DNA from: Gigaspora rosea | Taxonomy: Eukaryota; Glomeromycota; Glomeromycetes; Diversisporales; Gigasporaceae | Length of the DNA stretch: 64,000 nucleotides | Assembly: GCA_003550325.1 (NCBI GenBank) | Contig: QKWP01000421.1 | Span: 75,625-139,624 of the forward strand | Reading direction: 5' to 3' | Part shown: positions 36,101 through 45,498 of the stretch, in pieces | Layout of the letters: every line of letters begins with the position of its first letter | Numbering within the stretch: position 1 is the first letter of the stretch | Position numbers and translations under genes: made by a program | Notes under the pieces: generated by a model | Database searches by the model: none | Told to the model about the DNA's origin: nothing | What the model saw: the letters and a program-made list of their open reading frames with translations, nothing else

Positions 36101-36332
36101 CGTTAAAGGTATTGTATTGGTCAGCATCGGTAGAAAGGTTAAAAGTGTTGTAAGAACCAGCGTTGGTGAAAAGATGATCATTGCCAAAATCGTCCTTCGG
36201 ATAATTTTGACATAACGATAACAATAACAAACAAAAAGTTTATTGAAGTTACAATAGTTAGCAAGAAAAAAAAAACAAACAAACATATACCTGTGACAAA
36301 AAAGAACTATTGTATGTATTGATCCATTCCAT
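33171..36332 (-). pseudogene. Mutator-like transposase (FAR1-type N-terminus, DDE core, SWIM, zinc knuckle), broken
   Basis: Read on the minus strand. A likely first exon MEWINTYNSSFLSQ (36332-36291) is followed by a GT-AG intron. An acidic N-terminus with YNTFNLS repeats follows (36200-35840), then a FAR1/WRKY-GCM1-like DNA-binding region (GLTFTTWKEFKAWMDNF; later CDNRHNHEL). The DDE core has D in VVILDTTSNTN (about 35170), D in VIFTDSDSSM (about 34960) and E in STQRVESMNK (about 34390). The SWIM finger is HLCTCLLLLNKGLICRHFF (about 33840-33790), and the C-terminal CKRCKKYGHYSKTC knuckle lies near 33200. Stops occur around 35650-35690 and 35280, and the 237-bp element at 34517-34753 splits the core. 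It is not functional. Confidence 0.9.
34517..34753 (-). mobile_element. 237-bp element, copy 2, 10-bp TSD
   Basis: Reverse-complement copy of 28591-28827, identical in length. A perfect 10-bp duplication ATATTGACTA flanks it (34507-34516, 34754-34763). It interrupts the MULE transposase between the second D and the E of its DDE triad. Confidence 0.9.
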
Positions 36333-36480
36333 ATTGAAATTGAAAAAGACGTAATATATCGCGATGATTAGTTTTGGCTTGTGCGTTCATACAATATCGG
36401 TGACTAGTTTTGGCTTGTGTGTTCATATGATATTAATCATACGATATTAATATAGCATTTCAGAGAAACAAACATGAATT
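36298..36480. repeat. Two tandem ~36-bp units upstream of the transposase
   Basis: TTAGTTTTGGCTTGTGCGTT and CTAGTTTTGGCTTGTGTGTT lie about 36 bp apart (36367-36430), just upstream of the transposase start on the minus strand. They may be transposase-binding or promoter elements. Confidence 0.4.
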
Positions 36481-36561
36481 ATACCTAAGCAGTTGATTCT
36501 TACTTATTGAATTTAATAACAACATTTACCTTTATAATGAGAAAGAGTTGATCATTTAATT

Positions 36562-36800
36562 GTGTCACCGCTGTGATACTTTTATTACTATTAATGTGTT
36601 TACGTCACCAGGTCACCAGGTGTATATACACCAGGTGAAATTTTCTATATAGAATTGTGTTATCGCTGTGACACCTTTATTACTATTAATGTGTTTACGT
36701 CACCAGGTGTATATACACCAGGTGAAATTTTCTATATAGAATTGTGTTAACGCTGTGACACCTTTATTACTATTAATGTGTTTACGTCACCAGGTGTAAT
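36562..36800. repeat. 87-bp subterminal tandem repeat of the MULE
   Basis: Nearly three copies of a unit with TGTGTTTACGTCACCAGGTG, TATATACACCAGGTGAAATT and GCTGTGACACC. The CACCAGGTGTATATACACC palindrome also occurs at the opposite end (about 31895-31917), consistent with transposase binding sites. Confidence 0.85.
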
Positions 36801-36955
36801 TTAAGAAATATTCTATTAGTTATTTATTATTTATTTATTTGTGTTGCTATCCCGTTATACTGTTTATTTTGCCGCAATGCATATCGACATTATGTATCAT
36901 TCATTATGCATAAGATTGTATGCATTACATCGTTATTGGTATGAATGCATTGTAC

Positions 36956-37249
36956 AAGGACCCCGGACATCTAGTATAGAAGTCATACTTGTTTTTTTAG
37001 CAAAAACCTCTGAAATTTGAGAAGCAAAAAACAGTTTTTGCCAATTATCTTGGCATCCAGTAGACCAATTTGAACAATTTTTTTAAAAAATAAAGCTCTC
37101 AGTAAGGCGCATCTAACAAAAAAAAGTTTATTCAATTCTGATCACTAAATCAAAAGTTATTTAAACAAATATATTTTGTCATTTTTAACAAATTGGACCA
37201 AAATTGACCAAAATCCAGTTATGACCTATATGAGAAATGTTCAGGTTCT
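36956..37249. mobile_element. 294-bp insertion in the 5' LTR
   Basis: Comparison with the intact 3' LTR shows extra sequence flanked by ATTGTAC (36949-36955, 37250-37256; 8 bp with one mismatch). The ends are not clear inverted repeats. The interior has blocks like the foldback family (CCAGTAGACCAATTTGAACA, GCGCATCTAAC, CTGATCACTAAATC). Family unknown. Confidence 0.7.
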
Positions 37250-38769
37250 ATTGTACATAGTTTTAGGATAGAAGAAACTACAATTATAAAAAGGACCTAA
37301 AAATCCTTCTGTCTCAATATCAACTCAACGATTTATTACCATGTCTTCTATCTAATAAAAAGCCATCTTCGTTTTGAATTTCTTCTAACAAAGACCTAAT
37401 TTATCTTTATAATCAAACATTTTGATTACATTTGGCGACGATAACAGGACCAGGTTGCCTAATTGAAGAAATTTCAATTCGAATTCGGCTACGTCCTACA
37501 AAATAGAAGACATAACCCATAGTTCCTTTGTAGAACTGTATTCCGATTTATGTTCTTATGTATCTTCCTGATCCATCATTCCTTCATTGTACTGTAGTCC
37601 TCATGTTCTTTATGTTCCGCTTAATGCCCTTAATGCCTTATGCCATAAATTATCCAAGAAACAGTTCGCTCTGAGTTATACCGTAGTACTCTTACAATTG
37701 AAACAAAACGTCAATACCTGAATCCAAAACAGAAATAAAATTTGAAACCATACTTCAAAAAGTTAATATTTTATGCTCCACGTACTGACCTTTACGCATT
37801 TAGCCACATTCTATTTTTTTTTCTTGTTAATGAAGTGCTGTTCTAAGTCGAATGAAAGAATATAAAGAAATGAAACACATGCCAGAAAATATATATACAA
37901 AATAAAATTTATACTTAGCTTTGGGGAAAAGTCCTTATACCCTACATTTTGGTATAATTCTATAAACATCTAATTAGAGATGGGCAAAATGTGGCATTTT
38001 AAAAAATTTCATGCAGATGCGGCATTCATGCAGCATGCAAGCATTAATGCAACATGCATGTATGCAAAAATTTTATCTACTGTATTTTCGCGAAATAATG
38101 CGCAGAATGTGATTTCGTATTTTGGCCTAAATTACGCTTAATTCAGACCAAATTTTGAAATAATACTCCTGCGTGAAAATATGGTTAATTAGTGCTACTG
38201 TGATATTGATCATTCCAAATTGCGATCAATTATTTTATATAAAACTCTAAAAAATAATGTGATTTTTGAAAAATAAAAAACGTAAAAGTAGCAAAAATAG
38301 TTTAAGATTCAGATAGTGATTGTACCCAATCAAAAATATGCTATTCAGGTTACCCAACGGATAACCTTTCGGATAACCCGGATGTTGACGGATATATCCA
38401 ATGATTCCGTTTATATCATATGATCAAGTTATTATGCTTTAACACTTTTGATTAGTTATACAAATCGTGGTCAAAATGTTAAGACTAATATATTGATAAG
38501 CAAGTTATGATCAGGAATGTCATCACAATTTAACAATTGTTTCATCATGATATTATTCTCGCTCGGATTTCAAATTAACACTTTCTTTATTAGACATTAT
38601 GAAGATACATTACGGGAGTAGTGCTCCACTTCATTACTTTCCTATTGCTCCTAACGACTCTATGTACACGTGAATACTCACATGACGAAGCATAGTTGAG
38701 AATCGCCAACGCTAAGGTGTGGCGTATTCTCTCATAAAACTATCACCAAACATCAGGGTTCCGGCCACA

Positions 38770-38950
38770 AATCCACCTTTTCCTAAATATCCTAATTTGA
38801 CATTTATTTTGCTAATTGCCTTCAGCAACTATATTGGCTCCAATGGGGATAGAGAAAGGACCGGTGGCAATGACGGCTGCTCCCACTGCAGCACCTCCAG
38901 CAACTTTGCCAACAAACTTTGTTACTTCCCAAACCCCACTTCAGAAACCC
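38770..38950 (-). pseudogene. Hydrophobic Gly/Ala-rich coding relic
   Basis: A minus-strand frame reads VTKFVGKVAGGAAVGAAVIA followed by TGPFSIPIGANIVAEGN and a stop, a glycine/alanine-rich amphipathic stretch. No start or further domain can be assigned. Carried inside the hAT. Confidence 0.35.
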
Positions 38951-39164
38951 ATTTTAGTCGTTAGATCGTAAGGGGAACGAAGAGAGCAGTTAAACTAAAA
39001 AAAAAGAAAAAATATTAGCAAAAAATTAGAGAATAAAAATAGCAACGGCAAATTTGTATAAAAAACACTTAGAAATGAACTTATAAGAAGCTTATTTTTA
39101 TTGACCAGGATGGCAAAGAAACTATGTTTTATGTTTTAAATAAATAATATTCGCGTCATACTTT

Positions 39165-39380
39165 TAATAAAGTAGTGAGTTAGAGCCCACGCTTATGGTG
39201 CGGCGCATTCAACTCGTTACATACAACATAAATTTATTTTTTTTTACAATAGAGAGTTCGAGACCACGCTAATGTGGATGTGCAGCACCTTCAACTTGGT
39301 ACACATGACAAAATAAAGTAGCGAGTTCGAGCCCACGCTATAGTGCGGCACATTCAACTCGTTACACATAACAACAAGCA
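39165..39380. repeat. Three tandem ~75-bp units with B-box-like GTTCGAGCCC
   Basis: Units share AGTAGCGAGTTCGAGCCCAC, GCTATAGTGCGGC and ATTCAACTCGTTACACA. GTTCGAGCCC resembles a tRNA B box, so these may be tRNA-derived fragments, but no A box or cloverleaf is convincing. Confidence 0.45.
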
Positions 39381-39390
39381 GAGCGCTAGG

Positions 39391-39468
39391 CAGTGTTGTA
39401 CACGGATATTGTCCTGCTGATTTTTCAGGGATGCAGACAGTCCGTGTCTGTGTCCCATGACAACACTG
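39391..39468. mobile_element. 78-bp hAT MITE
   Basis: CAGTGTTGT and ACAACACTG ends, with flanks GCGCTAGG (39383-39390) and GCACTAGG (39469-39476) agreeing at 7 of 8. CAGTGTTG is a classic hAT terminus. Confidence 0.7.
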
Positions 39469-40192
39469 GCACTAGGTGCAATGAATGAGAGGGCGGGAGG
39501 GCTGGGGCCAGCTTATAATCAGGCATCGAAGAGAACAAGTGACAAGACAAGTGAAGTAAGAAAGCACTAAGATTCACCATATACTCCCACATGTATCTTT
39601 ATAATCTCTTGTCGTATGCATACATACTATAATCTCTATCACATGCAAATCCATAATCTCTGTTGCATACAATCATATGCTACTCAATTTCATATAAGCC
39701 ACAAATCAGGTTATCCTCACGATAATAACCCTAGCGTGACTATTGTCAATGCATAGGGCTGGTGGTTTTTTAATGATCCCATGCTCAGCTCAGCATGGTG
39801 AGTAGCACAGTAAACTATAATATACCCAACAGATAGCCCAACCTGGATAGCCTAACCCGGATATTCAGATTTTTACGATCTGGGATATTATCCGGATATA
39901 TATACCCGATTAGCTGGGATTATAACCCGGATATCTGAATCATCTGCAGATAACCGGATAGTACCTGATCCGGTACAAACACTACAGCAGATGTTCTATT
40001 GATCCATGAATTTACAGTCTTTGCACTAACCAAAAATTAGTTCTTATCTTAAGTGCACCTTTATATTATTTGTCAGATAAAATTTTTTATGAGCAAAATG
40101 CAGCATTTTAAAAAATTTCATGCAGCATGCAGCATTCATGCAAATGCATGCAGCCATGCAATTATGCAAAAGGGCCCATCTCTACATCTAAT

Positions 40193-41790
40193 AAAAACCT
40201 GGTCCAATCTTATTGCATAACTGTCCTTTAACATACCACTCTGAGAATAGATAAAGAATTAATGTAGTTAAAAAAGAAAAAAAAATTCAATAAAACAAGA
40301 CCTAAAGAACATCAAAACTTGGATCAAATCTAAGGCATTTTTTCCTGCCTTTCGATTCAAGGGTCAATAGATATTGATGTAGTTTAGTAATTTTTAACTA
40401 TAGAACTGATTGCTACCACTTTTACACCTTTATACTTACTAGCATTTGCTATTTTGCTGATGGCCATAATTATGAGGCTCCAAAGCATAAGTATGAGATT
40501 TCAGATTTCTGTAAAATTCATAGTAATACTATAGTTCCATATGGAAAAATATAGACCACAAGTTCATTATGCTAATATAGATCCTAAAGTCAATAAATTA
40601 TTAAATTGATACTGCACAAAATTGCTATTAAGCATGTGTTGAAGATCAAGTTTGCATTCAATAGAGTTATAAGCAAAGCATTTGTTGCCTTTTTGGTGAA
40701 ATAATTATTGGTCTAGAAGGAAGTTTGCCATTAAATACTTATAATCTACCTAAGGGTCCATCCCCACACATGCTTTATAAATATATTACTTACCATTATC
40801 AGACGCCTAACTGTTCTTCAGATATTATAGAAACTTACTTTTATATTCTGGCATCAATTTTTGGCCAACCCTACTTTTTACAAATGATATATTAAATGGG
40901 CTTGGTGCTACAACAAAGGGTAATTTGAAATTTTTTAAAAAAAAAAATTTGAATGAATGTTGTATACTTAAGTACGAAACAGAAGAAAAGAGAGAAGTTG
41001 ATGAGATCAAATGCATAAAAGCGAACTTTTAAAGAAGCCCTTATACACTATGTCCCAAATTCCTAAATTTCTATGCCGATAATATTACACTTTAGAATTT
41101 GCAAAGCATTAGAAACCAAAAGGGTTTCAAAAAAGAATAATACTTACTTGAACTGAATATAACGAGTGAACTCCAAGTTGGACCAAGAAGGATGAAGAAA
41201 AATGGAGCTAATGCGAAAGAAATTAGAAAACAGATCAAGTTAAGACAATTAATCAATAAATGATAATCTGACGATCACATAGATGATATCAAGTCAGGAC
41301 GAGAAGAGCGAAATACCATCGAACTTCATATAGCCCTACTGAACGAGTTCGAAAGCCGATCCGATTTGATAACGTGATGCCGAATAAAAAAAACTCCTGA
41401 AAAAAAAAATAAATTTTAGTAAAGCAATACATATAGCAAAAAGAAAGCAAATAGGAGATAAAAACTTATTGTGTACTATACTCCAAATTTCGAGTGTGAG
41501 ATTTAAAAGAGAAAAAAATTGTAAACAGTAATATTTTTTTATTTTTTTTTGTTTTTTTAAGTTAGTTTTTTTTTTGAAATTTTTAAGTATAAGTTAAGTT
41601 TAGTTTTTTTTTAGTTTTGGTTACGGGTAAGCCAAGGTACAAAACCTCTATGTATTAGTTTTTGTTCTGGTTATGGATAATCCAAGGAACCTAAAACCCA
41701 GGATTTATTTTTTTTAGAAAACTCGTTTAGAACTTTTTTAATCACTGGTTGATTATGCTTAGAGGACCTTGTATTTTAAAGGAGGAGAAG
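40193..41790. other. Remaining interior of the LTR retrotransposon
   Basis: No gag-pol domain is seen. The minus strand shows several short exon-like stretches with consensus donors and acceptors (around 40600-40760, 40850-40925 and 41100-41215), perhaps host-derived sequence carried by the element. No family is recognised and the pieces are not joined here. Confidence 0.35.
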
Positions 41791-42479
41791 TGTAATATAG
41801 TAGATAATTTTAGACTTTCGTATCGTAATAGTCACGTGTTCACGATATATTAGATGATCATGTAACGGTATCGACCCCTTGTTTGACACACTACTAGTTT
41901 ACTTTATTTTTATTTATTCTTTATTAGTTATTTATTATTTATTTATTTATTTATTTGTGTTGCTACCCCGTTATACTGTTTATTTTGCCACGATGCATAT
42001 TAATGTTATATATCGTTCGTTATGCATAAGATCGTATGCATAACATCGTTATTGGTATGAATGCATTGTACATAGTTTTAGGATAGAAGAAACTACAATT
42101 ATAAAAAGGACCTAAAAATCCTTCTGTCTTAATATCAATTCAACGATCCACTATCATGTCTTCTATCTAATAAAAGCCATCTTCGTCTTGAATTTCTTCT
42201 AACAAAGACCTAATTTATCCTCATAATCAAACATTTCGATTACAGTACCACCAAAATCATATGAGAAATGATCTACATACACTCTACCCTTAATATTCAC
42301 TAATTTCAAAACTAAAACATTAGTTTACTAGATATAGTCAACAAAAAAATACTAGACCTTTTAGATAATCTTTAATTATTTTAATTAGCAGTATTTTATA
42401 TCTTGTGTGTTATAATTTTATAGTAGTTGTGTAAATGTGATTTAAATCAAATACGTATGAGTGATATTGTTTAATTTAA

Positions 42480-43750
42480 TATAAGCTAAAAGTTGAAATG
42501 CATCTCTAGAGTGTCTCTAGTATGGTGATGACTGAAATATAGAGTCGAATTATTATTTAAAAATATATAATTAAATAAAGCTTTGCTGATAATAAATAAT
42601 TTGATAACTGATAATAAATCATTTGAAATTGTTATTGATTTTAATAATATTTTTTGATTAACAAATGCCACATTATTAATTTGATTGGTTAATGGTCATG
42701 TTTTGATCAAAATATGTGATAAAACCGAATTTGTGACAATATTGAGTGGAAACAAATCTGCCCGTATGGGGAGGGGGGTAGCCTCTTAGTGGCAAAAAAT
42801 CAGATGATAAATGGCACTCCCCTAAAGGTTAGGGTTAGGGTTAGTTTCATTATGTTGAGCTTTGGGGGTTTTAATATATATAACTTTAAACTAACAATCA
42901 TGAGGCCTATTAATAATTTTGAGGCCTAAAGGTTAGAGTTAGGGTCAGCTTTCACTATGTTGAGCTTTGGAAGGGGGGTTTTATATATATAACTTTATTT
43001 AATAATTATAAAATTTAAAATTAAAAACTAAGATAAAAACAATTAAACCTCTAGCCTGTAGCAACGCCCGGGTCTTTTGATCTAGTTTATTTATTTATAA
43101 AATAATAGTCACAGCAGAATATGTATTATTTATTACAGTATCATTCGAGGTAGTTTGTACTGTACAAGAAAAAGAATTACCACTTTTGGTTGATATCAAA
43201 TGGCTTTTTTTATCCATCAGGATACAATTGAATCTTATGTTTAGATCATTATTCAACCAATAATTTAATTAAAAATTATAATAAATTACAAAAACTAACA
43301 TTACAATTATTATTTCATAATTTAAATTCGTAAATTAACAAATAAAATAAAATTAACATTTTTTTGAAAATGCACTGAAATATAATTATTTAAACAGTTT
43401 GGTGTTTATAACAAAAAAAAAAAAACTAAGAACCATATAATACTATAACCTTTTTCATGTTATCATAATTCTGTATTATGAATTATTAGCTTTCAAAGTT
43501 ACTTTAATCTTTCTCTGCAGCAAATATAATGGTTAATTTTAATTGCTATTTTGCAACTAAGTTCGGACAAGAAAATAGATGGATCGGTCTTATTAAAGAC
43601 TGATACGGACAGGATTAGACCAGACCTATCCTGGATGGGTAACATTTAAAATTTACAAGTTATAGTTATTGATCAAATTTATCATTATAATTTATTATTA
43701 TTGACGAATGTCAAGTTTCTTTTATCATTTTTTTTTATACAAAACGTCAG
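42480..43750. other. AT-rich stretch with a ~110-bp tandem duplication
   Basis: CCTAAAGGTTAGGGTTAGGG plus TTATGTTGAGCTTTGG occurs near 42825-42895 and again, diverged, near 42925-42995, each followed by TATATATAACTTTA. Otherwise low-complexity DNA without a gene up to the PARP stop codon. Confidence 0.5.
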
Positions 43751-43754
43751 ATAT

Positions 43755-45077
43755 TCATTCAGATGTACTAGTGTACGAATAAACGATATATTTTGTAGGA
43801 AGGCACGCTTCATGACTTTATATTCAATACAGAAATGAATATAAATTTTAAAGTTATAGAATTAATAAATAACATATATGACATAACCTTACTTGTAAAC
43901 TGCATATTCTTCGTAGTTTAACGTCGCGCCTCCATGTGGGCAATGACCTAGATGAGTTAAAAAAATTCCTTTATTTTATGTACTTAAGTACGTAAGCGAA
44001 AATAGTCATATAGTAGTGTCTTTCTTACCCACTCTACCCCATGTAGAATCATAGCCGTCCGGAGGACTGCGTGCATTTTGGGCAACTTGATCTGGTTGCC
44101 ACATGTTTCCAAGCACAACCTTATAATAAAAATTATCAAGGTATGAGAAATCATAAAATGTACTTAACATTTAATCATACCATAAATACCTTGGTCATGA
44201 ACATGATTCGACATGTTCGACTAGGGTCTACAGGCAAAGGCTTTGCCTATATAATTGCGATTTTGTCAATTAATCATTTTAGATATATAACAATAAACCA
44301 AACAATAATTTACAATCACAAATTGTAATACTACTTACCCCTCCATGCCCGTAAAAATGAGCTTTCGACGAATGGGGAGTAAAGTAAAGGCCTTGCCCCA
44401 ATCTTTGGAAAGACCGATTTTGCCGGTTAACTCCGACCTTTAAATATAAAAATCAAAAAATATATTAACCATACGGCATTTTAAATAATTCTTACTAGTA
44501 TATACCTTATTAATATCGAAACTATTCATAATAATTCCACATCCTGCACAATCATCTGTTTTGCATAACATGTTGCTATTTGAACTTATGATTGTGCAAG
44601 AATGGTCTGTGCCATGGTATAAGATTCTTTCGTTATTTGCTCCACGATTTTTTTCTATTTGGAACTTGTATTGCTTATATTTTTCTACTATGGCGGGAGA
44701 TAAAATTATGTGGTATAATTCTTCTATTCTTACATCTGTCAATCAAAAAAAAAAAAAATTCAATAAATAATCTAAATAAATACAGTATGAAATAATCTAC
44801 CTTGGGCATTTTGTTTTGTCCAATCATTTAAAAATTTGTCCTTTGTTTTGATAAATTCTGGGTGGGTCTTTGGTACTACGATTAGTATAGAATTTTTTAG
44901 TTTTACGTCCCCGCAGATGCCTGTGGCTGAGAAATAAAACAAGTTATTCTCTCTCTCTCTCTTTTAAGAACGAAGAGCGAAATAATTCGTACACTTCCAT
45001 GCTTTATGATGAAGGTCACATAAGTATAGATCATCGTCTATTATTGCGTTCTGGCAATTCGAATGTAAACAGGTCAT
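43755..45077 (-). CDS. PARP-type ADP-ribosyltransferase, 267 aa, 8 exons
   Basis: Exons in minus order are 45077-44993, 44926-44801, 44735-44506, 44437-44339, 44246-44190, 44119-44029, 43947-43893 and 43815-43755. All seven introns are GT-AG and the joined frame is exactly 804 nt. The product should transfer ADP-ribose from NAD+ to a target. Residues 1-35 form a Cys/His-rich head (CLHSNC, LYLCDLHH). About 85-260 is the PARP catalytic fold. ERILYHGT holds the NAD-binding His111, LGQGLYFTPHSSKAH holds Tyr165, KVVLGN and PPDGYDS follow, and LNYEEYAVYN supplies Glu243. An H-Y-E triad suggests an active, possibly chain-extending enzyme. This is shorter than PARP1 and lacks WGR and helical regulatory domains. 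It lies head-to-head with the NADAR gene, 421 bp apart. The nuclear or cytosolic location and the target are unknown. No stops or frameshifts were found. Confidence 0.93.
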
Positions 45078-45498
45078 TTGTAGCGTTAATTAATAATGAA
45101 CAAAAACCTTTGTTCTAAAAGAAGAAAAGTCTCTTTATATAAGTTTTTAGCTATATAATAATGATTTGATTTTTTAACTAGTCATGATGGAAAATAAATA
45201 AATCTTAATTTTAATTAACTTTTTGTAATATAATAATATTTATACTAATCAAACTATTCAAGATTACATATTTTATAAAAGATATTCTGAACTTATTTAT
45301 GATACGAGTATAATATATTAAATTATTCGCCAAACTTTAATTCTATCTCTTATTTATCTAACTTTTCAATACGACATTCGATAACCTGAAACTTTGATTT
45401 TTCGTGGAAAAAGTGATAGCGATCAAAAAACCAGCATAAATATAACTATCTCTACATCATTATGAGCTTTTAAATTTTTTTTTTTTCATTTTATAAAA
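45078..45498. promoter_or_regulatory. Shared intergenic region of the divergent PARP/NADAR pair
   Basis: 421 bp separate the two start codons, so both promoters must lie here or overlap the 5' ends. A TATA-like TTATATAAAG (minus sense, about 45130-45140) stands about 55 bp upstream of the PARP start. An ATAAATATAAC (about 45434-45445, plus sense) stands about 60 bp upstream of the NADAR start. A T-rich tract directly precedes the NADAR ATG. Co-regulation is an inference from arrangement. Confidence 0.5.

Larger units (their letters stand above)
31877..36813. mobile_element. MULE transposon, 4.9 kb, inserted in the 5' LTR
   Basis: An 8-bp duplication TATTAGTT (9 bp with one mismatch) flanks it at 31869-31876 and 36814-36821. 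The empty site is visible in the intact 3' LTR. Imperfect inverted ends share GATTTCTATTTGTACACCAG / GAATATTTCTTAAATTACAC and a subterminal CACCAGGTG palindrome. The minus strand carries a Mutator-like transposase gene (33171-36332), broken here. Other contents are TTAGGG-like tracts near 32160-32190, a 50-A run, a 27-bp tandem repeat, an 87-bp tandem repeat and a 237-bp element. Confidence 0.88.
37975..40184. mobile_element. hAT, 2.2 kb, ATGCATGC arrays, inside the LTR retrotransposon
   Basis: Termini TAGAGATGGGCAAAATG and GCCCATCTCTA are inverted, and the 8-bp duplication CATCTAAT is perfect (37967-37974, 40185-40192). Subterminal arrays of GCATGCAGCATTCATGC occur at both ends (38010-38070, 40095-40160). 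No transposase is recognised. It contains GGATAACCCGGAT-rich blocks (38350-38400, 39830-39970), a 78-bp hAT MITE (39391-39468) and a decayed coding-like stretch (38719-38960). Confidence 0.85.
31738..42244. mobile_element. Old LTR retrotransposon, non-autonomous, with nested insertions
   Basis: A complete 3' LTR lies at 41791-42244 (454 bp, TG..CA). The 5' LTR (31738-37430) is interrupted by a MULE (31877-36813) and a 294-bp insertion (36956-37249). A GTAC duplication flanks the whole (31734-31737, 42245-42248). The leader after the 5' LTR begins TTTGGCGACGATAACAGG, and a purine tract AAAGGAGGAGAAG precedes the 3' LTR, as in Ty3/gypsy-type elements. No gag or pol was recognised, and the interior is about 2.1 kb once the hAT at 37975-40184 is set aside. 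The LTRs differ at roughly one site in ten over their first ~140 bp, so it is an old, broken fossil. Confidence 0.8.
29751..42290. mobile_element. Outer TA-flanked element hosting the 12-kb nest
   Basis: Left AGGGTAGAGTGTATATTGAT and right (inverted) AGGGTAGAGTGTATGTAGAT are terminal inverted repeats, with TA at 29749-29750 and 42291-42292. They match the smaller MITE at 26291-26671. Removing the LTR retrotransposon (31738-42244) leaves an element of about 2 kb. That remainder contains the coding-like repeat at 30035-30520 and the MITE at 30907-31424. No transposase of its own is recognised. Confidence 0.65.

Noticed and set aside
38314-39984. Possible further hAT with TAGTGATTGTACCC and GGTACAAACACTA ends
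   Set aside because: The ends look related, but the flanking 8-mers (GATTCAGA and CAGCAGAT) do not match, so a single element cannot be supported.
44561-44795. Plus-strand open frames over the PARP gene
   Set aside because: They are antisense shadows of PARP exon 3. The minus-strand exons join in frame with conserved PARP motifs.
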